Made by a program: the position numbers and the translations under genes. Below the pieces are notes generated by a model that did no database searches, was not told the DNA's origin, and saw only the letters and a list, made by a program, of their open reading frames with translations. Source: Azolla caroliniana (lineage: Eukaryota; Polypodiophyta). From it: a stretch of 64,000 nt of DNA. Positions 12,600 through 22,171 of this stretch are shown in pieces (within the stretch, counting starts at the first letter, position 1; each line of letters opens with the position of its first letter). Location: assembly GCA_043228905.1 (NCBI GenBank), contig JBHGNT010000009.1, forward strand, positions 20,274,001 through 20,338,000, given 5' to 3'.

Positions 12600-12868
12600 G
12601 TCGCCCAAAACTCTTTGAGTACTCGGTCGCCCAACCCTATCAGAGGTTGCCCAACTACCTATTGTGGTCACCCAACCTACATATTCTGGTTGCCCAACCT
12701 ACCTATTGTCCGTTGCCCAACCTCTGTAACGTATGTGGTCTCCCAACTGAGTTTAAATGTGGTTGCCCCACCTACCATTTCAGTTTTGTCACCCAACCGA
12801 GTTTTAATGTGGCTATGTGGTTGCCCAACTGAGTTTTAATGTGGCCATGTGGTCGCCCAACCTTTTAA
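12600..12868 (+). repeat. Subterminal array of GGTYGCCCAACC (left end of MULE X)
   Basis: About eleven copies of GGTCGCCCAACC or close variants (GGTTGCCCAACC, GGTCACCCAACC, GGTCTCCCAACT) recur at 20-32 base spacing, all in the same orientation. Subterminal motif arrays are commonly transposase-binding sites in plant DNA transposons (family knowledge). Binding here is inference. Confidence 0.85.
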
Positions 12869-13629
12869 TCGACGACTATAAAACCCTAAAACTTGTCATT
12901 ATCTCTCAATTTTTCAAATGAGATTGACAGGTTCTTTTGTCGGGAAAACGATTTTTCTTCAGGTGTCTTGCAATCGACATTCCAAGCAATCACTTCTACT
13001 ATCGGTGCCCTACTATTTCCCAGGTATGTATTTGTGTTTGTCTCTACATTTTCTAATTTTTATTTTTTTGATGTGGTTGGCTTTTTCATGTCGAAATATT
13101 AGGGTTTGGGAGAAGGTTTTGGTTGATATTATGATTTTAATGTGATATTATGGTTTGATATTAGAATGGTAGGGATAAGGTTTAGGGTTTAGCATGATAA
13201 TATGATTGTAAAAATTGTTTAGGGTTTGTTTGATACAATGAATAAGTTTATTCTAAAAAATTGTTTACAACATGTTTCTTGATATGTGATCTTAGAATGT
13301 TAATGGTTTATGGTTGGAGTGTGTTGATATTGAATTTAATTTGCTTGATATTGATTATTAATGATATTATGATATTAGCTTGATACTGATTATTTGTGGT
13401 AACTGGTTTATGGTTGATATTATGATTTTAATGCTTGATATTAGAATGTGGCCCAAGTTTAGAACAAGTTTAGCTCACTGATCATTGAATAGACTTGTAG
13501 AAACTTATTGATTATTAATGGTTTACGGTTCAACGCTTTGCTTGATTAAAGTTAATATTGTGTGTGTTTGAGCATTAAAATTAGAAAATGTTTGATTATT
13601 TATGTTTTCTTTTCCTTGTATGGTGGTAG

Positions 13630-16219
13630 ATGGCAGCTAGGTCGAAGTACAAAGACTGGTGGGATTCCGATAATGGTGAGATATATCCAACTCAAGAGAG
13701 GTATGTCACAAACCAATCTCCCCTAATAGTGGTACTGATATGTGATGCATGCATGTTGACTGATGATTTATTTAAGGGTTTTTGTTAGAAGACATTGGAG
13801 AAGCTGTGTGGCTGACATGTCTAAGGGTGGGGAGAGCATGAATCAAGCACGAGTGGTTCATCTACCTCGGATCGAGCCGATACAACCCATGGCAACATTC
13901 GACGAATATGCTCCTCCTGCAGGTATGTGTATTTGGTCTCGTTGTAATATGTCAATCTTTATGTAACACATACAAAAAATTTGATGCTCCTAGCCTTAGC
14001 TCGTTGTATAAGGTTGGAAGAGATCCTAATGGGAACAAGGTCTGTGTGTGTATCGTGGTCGAGTATTGTCGCCTCTCGCCAAGGTGGTATTGCAAAAAAT
14101 GCGACATGGAAACACATTTACGCTGTCGTGCCTTTCAACGCCGGATCATTGCGTGAATTGGGTGGGAACCGTTGGGGTTTTGGACTAGGAGGAGGAAGAA
14201 TTTGAGACAAGTATAGTTATGAATAGAATTTAAGAAAGAGAGATAGAAACTTGTGAATCCCACAAGTATATTGTATTAGATTAATCAATATTAAGATAAG
14301 AATATGAATTTAGATTGAAAGATAAGGATATAGAAACCTCGTGAATCCCACGGGTATAGTTTATTTCGTGAATCCCACGAATATAATTTATTAATTGGTG
14401 TTTTTAGAAATATATTCAATTTCCAAAAGATTTCACACCCTTATTACATTGTACTCCCCATCCTTATATAGTGATGAGAGAGTCTTAACAATCCATGTTT
14501 TTTCTCTATCTCTAGGCTATACGCTTTCTCTAACATGTTTTTTCTAAAAGTGATCATGCTTTTTCTAACCTCATGCGTTTTTATCGACTATAGTGTTCAT
14601 GCATGTTAGATGTGCATGTGTTGCTTTTTTTCTATCACACGTTTTTCTTCTAACTGAAGCTTTTTCCTAGAAAATATGCGTGAATTAAGCTATCAAATGA
14701 TATCTACTTTTTAATATTTATGATGTGTTAGTATAATGGTAAGCCTTTAAATTATGAATCTTGCCCAATGCATGTAACATGTATTCTCATATTTTCTTTG
14801 TTTTCTTCATATTTATTAAATCGGGTACTTTATACGTTCTTCACGTAGTGTACAAAATACACTACGACAACGTAGGGCACATGGAATTGACATAGTCCTA
14901 CCACGAGGGATGCAGATAGAAGAGGAAGAAGGTACTCTGGGGGCATGCTTTAATAACAATGAGCGTCAAAGATCACTAAGAAGATTCATGGATCCCGAAA
15001 TCAAGTACCATAGAAATCGGCGGTGTCACACATCCGGAAGTTGAAGGTTAGGGTTGTTTCGAGGTATAACTCTATTCCCATTGACCTCCGACTTGACACG
15101 GAGGCAGAGTTCGTGGAGCGATTTATGGACCACGAGATGACCATGTACGACTCCAAAAAGGACGATGATATGTGTTGGAGGGTTTATTGGCAGAATTTAG
15201 ATAATAACACGTGTCTTATTGTGGTGAAACAATGTAAGAAGGCGAGGATATCCACCGAAGAGGGTGGTGTGTCTACTAATGTGGGTGAGGCTCTAAACCC
15301 ATCTGAGGGTGGTGTGTGCACTCCATTGAGACGGAGACAGCCAAAGATGCAAGTCCGACGAAAGGAGGTCACATCAAACACTAATGTTGTCCCCCTAACA
15401 TCAGATGACGCGACATCAAATGTGGCCACAATACAAATTGAGCACGCCAAGGCGGTCAAAATGTGGATCCAAATACCAGATAAACACTTTTCCAGGTTGC
15501 TTTTTTGTGAAATATAAATTTGTATCCTCATAAAAGTCATTGAGTTTGAGATTTTTACTCAATCTACATGTTTATATGCATACCATCTGACCTGCCAACG
15601 ACTCGATATGGTTGTTAAGATTATAGAGTCAGATCTTGAGACCACGTGCAAGGATGGAGAAATGGCATCAACATGGATGATGACATTATTCACGTTGTAT
15701 ATGGAGTACCTGAAGCCAACCGAGGTGATTGAACGGTTCACCATCGTCGACCCACTGTGGGTGCAACTACACAAGCAAACGACGAAGGGCCAAGACATTC
15801 TTCAAAAGGTGGCTGAACGTGATTTTATCTTCATTTTGATTGTGGTTCAGGGCCATTGTGTGTTGTGGACAAAGACACAGCAGAAGGTTTCTAAGATGGC
15901 CAGCAAAGTAGTCTTCTACGATCCACTTCACATATTGCACATCCCAACTCAGCCAAATGGTTAGGATTGTGGCTTTTACGGGATGAAGACTATACAGATG
16001 TTGATCGAGGAGTTCTTACGAGGATGGATATCTCCAACTTTTGTAAGTGTAATTGCAGATGTCTTATTCATGTGGTTTACATATAGCTATGTTCTTATAT
16101 ATTTGGTGATAGGGAGATGTGGTTCACCAAACGCAAAGTGGATTCACTTCAAATTCATGTGGACGAGTGGGCAAGAAGGGTATTGGGATCTGCACCTACT
16201 CCCGGTGGCCCAATATTGT
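13630..16219 (+). pseudogene. Ulp1/C48-like cysteine protease gene carried by MULE X
   Basis: A probable first exon starts at ATG 13630 (MAARSKYKDWWDSDNG), with further exon-like pieces to 14123. The 746-bp LTR-like insertion follows, then coding sequence resumes at 14870. The C-terminal part (15608-16030) shows the Ulp1 order: His in VVQGHCVLW, Asp in VVFYDPLH and the nucleophile Cys in DCGFYGMKT. A TAG at 15962-15964 sits where the family motif QPNGYDCG expects Tyr, and at least one frame change lies near 15020, so the gene is dead here. A last exon probably runs from about 16115 to 16219. Ulp1-family enzymes cleave SUMO or ubiquitin-like tags. The role of the MULE-borne forms is unsettled. 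Confidence 0.62.
14124..14869 (-). mobile_element. LTR-like insertion, TGTC...GACA family, copy 1
   Basis: It interrupts the Ulp1-like gene. The ends are TGTCGTGCCTTTC and TACACTACGACA. Reversed, they match the ends of the insertion at 18920-19555 (TGTCATAGTGTATTT... and ...GGCACGACA). It has no coding capacity and contains several copies of TGAATCCCAC(A/G)(A/G)GTATA. A solo LTR or short non-autonomous LTR element is the best guess. No clean target duplication is visible. Confidence 0.55.
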
Positions 16220-16429
16220 AAAATTTGGATTGGCTACAAAAATTTATCATGGTTGTCATGGTCACATATATTAGACCTTGGCTATCATATAATGGATATT
16301 GTGTATACGAAGAATATTGTAAATATCGTCATATTATTTGTATCGGAGCGGATGTTGTACATGTGGTATTACATTTTGTTATAGATGGATGTTGTAATAC
16401 CACATGTACTACTCCCTATTGTATAAATC

Positions 16430-16722
16430 CGGTCTCCCAACCATCTTAAAAAACATCTTCTCATAACTAGGTTGCCCAACCCGTTTTAATATGGTCACCC
16501 AACCTATTAAACAGGTCTCCCAACCCTCTTAAAAAACATCTCTTCTCATAAACAGGTTGCCCAACATGTTTTAATATGGTCACCCAACCTATTAAACAGG
16601 TCGCCTAACCTATTACTCAAGTCACCCTATTGTATAAATCAGGTATCCCAACCCTATTAAAAAACATCTCTTCTCATAAACAGGTCGCCCAACCTGTTTT
16701 AATATGGTCGTCCAACCTATTT
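16430..16722 (+). repeat. Internal GGTYGCCCAACC array between the two genes of MULE X
   Basis: About eleven copies of GGTYNCCCAACC alternate with the spacers ATTAAACA and AAAAAACATCTCTTCTCATA. The orientation is that of the left-end array. A higher-order period of roughly 80-120 bases is visible. The array sits exactly between the 3' end of the protease gene and the 5' end of the transposase gene. Confidence 0.85.
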
Positions 16723-16958
16723 AAAAAAGAAACGGTCATATTAAACAATAAATTAATCACATTTTAAGTCACATTAATCCCTAAATCCCCTCTTGGTAAT
16801 CAGAGTTTATTCATCCTCCAATTAATTATAGAGGCACACTTGATTCATATTGTCATAGAGGCACATCTTAATCATACTCTAGCTAGTTACATCAATTCTG
16901 TCTTAGATTTTCAATTAATCACATTTTGTTATCTGATTAATCACTAATAGAGGCAAAA

Positions 16959-19900
16959 GTGATCGAGATTATCACGACCTTGTATGATTCGGAGATGGTT
17001 ATGCGTCACCATACTCCGCAACTATCAACGAAGGTCACCAATGACCTTCGTGACCATGGGATCCCTAGTGTGTATGTCAAAGCACTGGTTGAACGATGTG
17101 GTTGTCAAGTTGTGTCGAGGTTAACTCCATCTAGCATGGAGCTGACAAGTATCATGAAATATAAAAAGTCTAGACCCATAGAAATGATCGAGATAGAGGC
17201 CCATAAAGTAGATGATATGCTCACATATGTTCAAGTGCGGTATCACACACACTTCCATACAGGGGTCACAAGGGGTGCACGAGTGACTAGGTATGCTTGG
17301 CCCAATATCCGTGCACTCAACGTAGAAAGCTTTCATCCCGATGTGGGTGTACTTTTCATGTGGACGCTCGAAGGAATGAAGGGGTTGACCATGGAACCAT
17401 GACCATTTCAATATATGGACCTCATACGGGTCATGTCCCGGGAAGTAGACCGGATGCGTACTATTTGCCGACACACCCAAATGTTTTAAGTTGTTGCAAA
17501 GATGATCTTTTTGATGTTGGATGTGCACAACATGTGGCACGAAGGAGCATGTGTAAGGAAGCATATCATAAGTCCAAGGCTAGTCCATTAGACCTTGTGA
17601 GTTATAGGTTCTTTATGATACCAGAGGTCCATAACATGGCCAACAAGTTAAAATTTGGGAGTGCCATGACCGAGGTCAATTGGTCTTTAATGATGCAAGG
17701 TGCCTATGCACTTCGAGATCTTGGGAAGGTGGCTCATGTACAACCTTACTTGCTTGGTGATTATGGATCTCCGGCAAGGCTATCGTTCATCTTGGTGCTT
17801 CAAGATGAATGGATGTTAGAGATGTATGAGCAATTGTCAGTAAACAACTCTTGGGCAATTGACTCCATGTTTAAAACAAACCATTTTGGGTTGCCATTAT
17901 ATGCAGATGTAGCCCCAAACGCCATGGGAATCGATATGTCATTATGGTACATGATATGTAGTTCTGATAAGGGGTCAAACCATGAGCAAGTAACTTTAGA
18001 AACTTGCTTGAGAGTCATATTCACACGGATGTCCAATGTGATGCCAAATGCGATAGTCATTGATCAAAGTTGGACATCATAGAATGCCATAAGTAATGTG
18101 CTTGCAACAGACCAATTATCTTGGATTGTTGCAAATGGGCAAAGGTCACAATCACATTGTCACCTTTTGTTGTGTTAGTCCACACCAAAAACTCATGGGT
18201 GAACAACTTGTTGCCGAAGGTAAGTGCAAGTAAGAGAAACCATCTTTATAATCGGATGTGCCAACTCATGCAATGCATTACAAAATCCACATTCAGTGCC
18301 CAATGTGAGGAGTTAAAGGTAGAATATGCAAACAAGCCAGGTGTTTGGCAATATATAGAAGGAGGATGGTGTGGCTTGACATGTGTGTGGAGGAAACTAT
18401 GGCCCAAGTTTGGTAGAATGTTCAACTACAGATATGCTGACACTACCAATATTGTGGAGAGACATTGGCAATTTATCAAATATATTGGCTTGAGAGGGAG
18501 AATAAACCGATCAATTACCAATCTTGTGCATGTTTTAATCGGGGATAGTCAAATTGGCACTTGCGTAGGAGGCACCGTTATTGAATGGCACAAGCAACGA
18601 CAAGAAATATGCGAGAGGGGTAGATTTGCACCCCATGCAAATGGTAGGGATCAAAAAACAAGACTTAAGGAGGCCAAGAGGATACTAGAGGGGTATGAAA
18701 CTAATGATGCGTTAGTGCATATTGTGGACAAGCCCTGATATTGGTTTAAAATATTGGGCTTCACTAAACCTACTATATGGTATAATGTATCGCTCTAGTG
18801 CTCATATTGTGATTGCCAAGACTCTGTGAGTAAATGTAAGCATATACTCGGCAACCGGATGATTATTGAGAGGCACATGCCACATCTATGTGGGTCGTTG
18901 CCTTTTATAGATCACGCGGTGTCATAGTGTATTTCGTACACTACGCAACGATCCGGCGTTGTTAAGTGCTTGGATTGCACCACAACCAGTCATGAAGAAG
19001 AGTGCATCAACAAGGACGTAGTATGTGTTGAAGGACCTACAAAGAGGAAACGGCAAGAGGAAAATAGGCTAAGGGACGTCCAAGTGTGAAAGGTCCATAC
19101 CCTAAACGTGAATGCTATATAAACCATATAGTTGTGGCTTTGTAAGGGTTCTTCCATTTGTAAAGATCTCCCTATTGATTAAGAGCTAGAACTTCCTCTC
19201 CTCCTTGTAACCTTTAAGCTTAAGAGAGATTAGTGAAGTGTTTAGTTAGGGAACACTAATCTCTCTTCCTTATTGGTGCTAGACCTCTTAGCAAAGAGGG
19301 TTAATAAACATATTCATTGCTCTTATTGTCTATATTCATTCCCTTATTCTCTATGAGAGCGAGCTTGAGAGAGTGAGAGAGATATCATGCTTAATCATCC
19401 ATTAATCGTTGAGTGTGAAGCTCGGAGGTGTTCGACAACCATCTCCACCTAATTCGCCATCAAAAGGGTATACGCCGGTCCGAACTCCGCAAACGACATC
19501 GAGGAACTAACTCCATTGATACGTAGATCCGACACAGGCGCCGAAAGGCACGACAACGGCCCATATGCGCAATGACCATTTCACAGAAACTGAACTGGAG
19601 ACAAAGGTAGAACCAATCAAGGAGACAAATCCAAGTGCATCAGATATGGAGGAATGGGAGACAAAATTACAAATGACCAAGGCAACTATTCAATGTCTCT
19701 GGCAAGGGTTACGATCCCTCGATTGTGCTCAAGTTTTGGCATGTATGGTGTCTTGCAAAGAAATGAGACTGATGTTGGGGTACCATGTTGGTGCACAGGA
19801 ACCCACCAATGAAGAAGACGATGATTCCATAAGGTGGAAGCAAGCGATTGGTGTGAAGAGATGAGCATCAAACAATATGTCACAAGATCTTATTGGCATC

Positions 19901-20037
19901 TCCCCAAACATTTCCAAGCCACACATTGGAAAAAGCAAAGAGGTGCAAGTCGAGCTAGGAGGCGGTTGCCAATATGTGCGACAGAGAAGATTCAATGCTT
20001 GCATTGCGATCCTTGACATTTAGATCAACAGACTCGA
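16959..20037 (+). pseudogene. MULE X transposase with SWIM zinc finger, interrupted
   Basis: The N-terminal part (16959-17400, then a frame change to the frame open at 17297-18082) holds a Cys/His-rich segment (CGCTFHVDAR, GPHTGHVPG). The central part (17700-18738) contains SWAIDSMFKTNHFGLPLY and IVIDQSW, in the position of the catalytic Asp residues of MULE transposases. After 18738, in a shifted frame, comes CSYCDCQ...CKHI, a SWIM finger (CxCxnCxH) typical of Mutator-family transposases. The LTR-like insertion at 18920-19555 then cuts the gene, and coding resumes at 19565 (RNDHFTETELETK) to about 20037 with CLHCD. The aligned reading frame of MULE Y continues straight across the insertion point. 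Stops and frameshifts make it non-functional. Confidence 0.75.
18920..19555 (+). mobile_element. LTR-like insertion, TGTC...GACA family, copy 2
   Basis: A 636-bp insertion in the transposase reading frame, shown by comparison with MULE Y, where the two flanks are contiguous. It begins TGTCATAGTGTATTTCG and ends GGCACGACA, has a TATA-like CTATATAAACC near 19110, and lacks coding sequence. This fits a solo LTR. It is the same family as 14124-14869, in the opposite orientation. Confidence 0.6.
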
Positions 20038-20177
20038 ATGTTGATTGTTGCAAGAATTGTGGCCGCATCTTGTCATCATCTCCGGATGAGCCATAAACAT
20101 AGCTTGAGTGGTTTTGCGGACCGGTGCATTTTGGTTTACAATGTTTAAAGTGGATTTCTATTAAAAGGATGTATACA

Positions 20178-20302
20178 TTGATTTATGTTTTAAGTTTTAT
20201 GTTTCAAGTATGTCATGTGTTGATTTATGTTTTACGTTTTATGTTCCAAGTATGTCATATGTTGATTTATGTTTTAAGTTTTATGTTTCAAGTATGTCAT
20301 AG
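20178..20302 (+). repeat. Tandem repeat, three 42-bp copies
   Basis: TTGATTTATGTTTTAAGTTT...GTATGTCAT recurs at 20178, 20220 and 20262 with few differences. Confidence 0.88.
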
Positions 20303-20320
20303 TTGAATTTGTATTCATTT

Positions 20321-20871
20321 GCATGTAACAAGAGGTACAATATTGACTAGATCGATGAAATATGAAAAGAAGAAAGCATTTTGGGGTTAATAACATATTC
20401 CACTAAGTGAAATAAGGTAGAACTGTTTCCATTACTTTCCTTTAGTCTAATGAATTATTGTTTTTGGGAAACATCATTTGAACCTTATGTGTAATGGTGG
20501 TTTTGCATGTAACAAGAGGTACAATATTGACTAGATCGATGAAATATGAAAAGAAGAAAGCATTTTGGGGTTAATAACATATTCCACTAAGTGAAATAAG
20601 GTAGAACTGTTTCCATTACTTTCCTTTAGTCTAATGAATTATTGTTTTTGGGAAACATCATTTGAACCTTATGTGTAATGGTGGTTTTGCATGTAACAAG
20701 AGGTACAATATTGACTAGATCGATGAAATATGAAAAGAAGAAAGCATTTTGGGGTTAATAACATATTCCACTAAGTGAAATAAGGTAGAACTGTTTCCAT
20801 TACTTTCCTTTAGTCTAATGAATTATTGTTTTTGGGAAACATCATTTGAACCTTATGTGTAATGGTGGTTT
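20321..20871 (+). repeat. Tandem repeat, three near-identical 184-bp copies
   Basis: The word GCATGTAACAAGAGGTACAA recurs at 20321, 20505 and 20689, and the whole 184-base unit appears identical between copies. Such identity implies very recent duplication or gene conversion. It lies in the 3' non-coding part of MULE X. Confidence 0.93.
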
Positions 20872-21350
20872 GATTTGAAACATATCCATTATTATAGTAA
20901 GTTGGTTTTGCATTTGTATTTTTGTTGCAAACGATATAATCTAAGGAAAAGGTGCACTAGAAAGAAATGTTGTATTGCCAATATTTAGTGTGATTGATAT
21001 GTAGCACATATATTGATCGATAAGCTTCACATATTGAATCAATCATATATTGATCTCTTCCTCGTTGATGGGAGGAATACATTAATATCCCTCAAAAATC
21101 AATTTCTAGTTGCTAAAAGCCCTAAACCAAATGCCTGAAACCCTAAAAAGAAAGAAGTTGAAGAAGAAGAAAACCTAAATGATATCAAAATTGACCAATA
21201 AGCAAAATAAACCCTTTTCTCAATAAGAGAGGAAAAGTTATTTGAACCTATTAACCAAGGGATAACTCTAACAACTAAACCATTGCATCTTAATATCATT
21301 TTTATTAAGTACTTCATTTATTTTTCTAAAATAGTTGGGTGGTTGGGCAA
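20872..21350. other. AT-rich 3' non-coding part of MULE X
   Basis: No gene. It ends with inverted subterminal motifs (GTTGGGTGGTTGGGCAACC) at about 21334-21352, directly before the solo LTR. Confidence 0.5.
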
Positions 21351-21355
21351 CCTAC

Positions 21356-21657
21356 TGACGCGAAATATGCGGAATATTACTCGGCCCCAACCAAGTCTCA
21401 GATCGTGTTGTTTAGAATCGAACACCGAGAATGGGAATGGAGGTGAATACATGTACACATAGACAATATGAGAGAGGGTACAGAATATGTTTACGTGGAA
21501 AACCCTAAACGGGAAAAAACCACAAGAGCCCACAAGCTCCAAACTATCACTATGTCTAAGAGGAATACAATAGGGGAACTCAGAGTCAACGACCTTGTGC
21601 TCACAATCTTCACCTGGCAACGGTTACAACAGAGACACACTCTATCTCTCTCACTCA

Positions 21658-21706
<49 letters not shown>

Positions 21707-21999
21707 ACGCTCGGTACAACAGTTACACTCAATAACACTATACAACAAAATAATTTGACAACCCATTTTCAAGAGTTTGCCCTAGGTCATATTTATACTA
21801 ATATGACTTTCGAGCTATTTACAAATATAGCCCCAATGGGCTCTCTGGAACATATTTACATATATGTCTCTTCATCCGGTGAGAGGTTCTCACCGAGCTT
21901 GCAACATCTGGTTCTCACCGGGTCTTCCTTGCCAGGTACTCATCATCCGGTTCTCACCAGGCCTTCATCATCCCATCCGGAGGAACCGAAATCCTAACA
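21356..21999 (-). mobile_element. Solo copia LTR with 5-bp target duplication
   Basis: The 644-bp segment is flanked by the direct repeat CCTAC (21351-21355 and 22000-22004). Read on the minus strand it starts TGTTAGGATTTCGGTTCC and ends with CA. It is a diverged relative of the copia-1 LTR at 30082-30728, sharing the start, TCCGGATG words, a stretch near TCATATTTATACTAATATGAC and a dinucleotide CT/GA run at 21660-21703. No internal copia sequence is present, so the element was reduced by LTR-LTR recombination. Confidence 0.85.
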
Positions 22000-22051
22000 C
22001 CTACAACGGTTAGGGTTGGGCGACCTCTGACAGATTTTTTTTCGTGCATTC

Positions 22052-22152
22052 TTTCTTATCCAAATCGGACGGTGCAGATCGAACGCGCCTTCCTCTGAGT
22101 AACTTGCACCGTCTATGGCCGTGATTCCCTCGCCAACCCTATTTATGATTTG
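22052..22152 (-). repeat. Right terminal inverted repeat of MULE X
   Basis: It is the reverse complement of the left end at 12467-12573, with TTCTTATCC, AAATCGGACGGTGCAGATC and GATTCCCTCGCCAACCC. It ends only about 20 bases before the end of MULE Y. Confidence 0.8.
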
Positions 22153-22171
22153 GTATAAAATAAACACGAGC

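Larger units (their letters stand above)
12467..22152 (+). mobile_element. MULE X: Mutator-like element with Ulp1 and transposase genes
   Basis: Imperfect terminal inverted repeats of about 105 bp define the ends. The left one (12467-12573) holds TAGGGCTGGCGAGGGAATC, CTGCACCGTCCGATTTGG and ATAAGAAA; the right one (22052-22152) holds the same words inverted. Inside each end lie arrays of GGTYGCCCAACC. The element carries, in order on the plus strand, an Ulp1-like protease gene and a SWIM-type transposase gene, both broken. Plant MULEs that carry Ulp1/C48 domains are known (Kaonashi-type). Later insertions sit at 14124-14869, 18920-19555 and 21356-21999, which explains part of its length. No clear 9-bp target duplication was found, and the flank itself looks like an extension of the inverted repeat. 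Confidence 0.75.

Noticed and set aside
12600-12868. Possible CRISPR-like array (short repeats, variable spacers)
   Set aside because: The repeats are 12 bp, degenerate and lie inside a plant DNA transposon end; the genome is eukaryotic.
14124-19555. The two TGTC...GACA segments as paired LTRs of one element
   Set aside because: They are in opposite orientation and the sequence between them is MULE, not retrotransposon.
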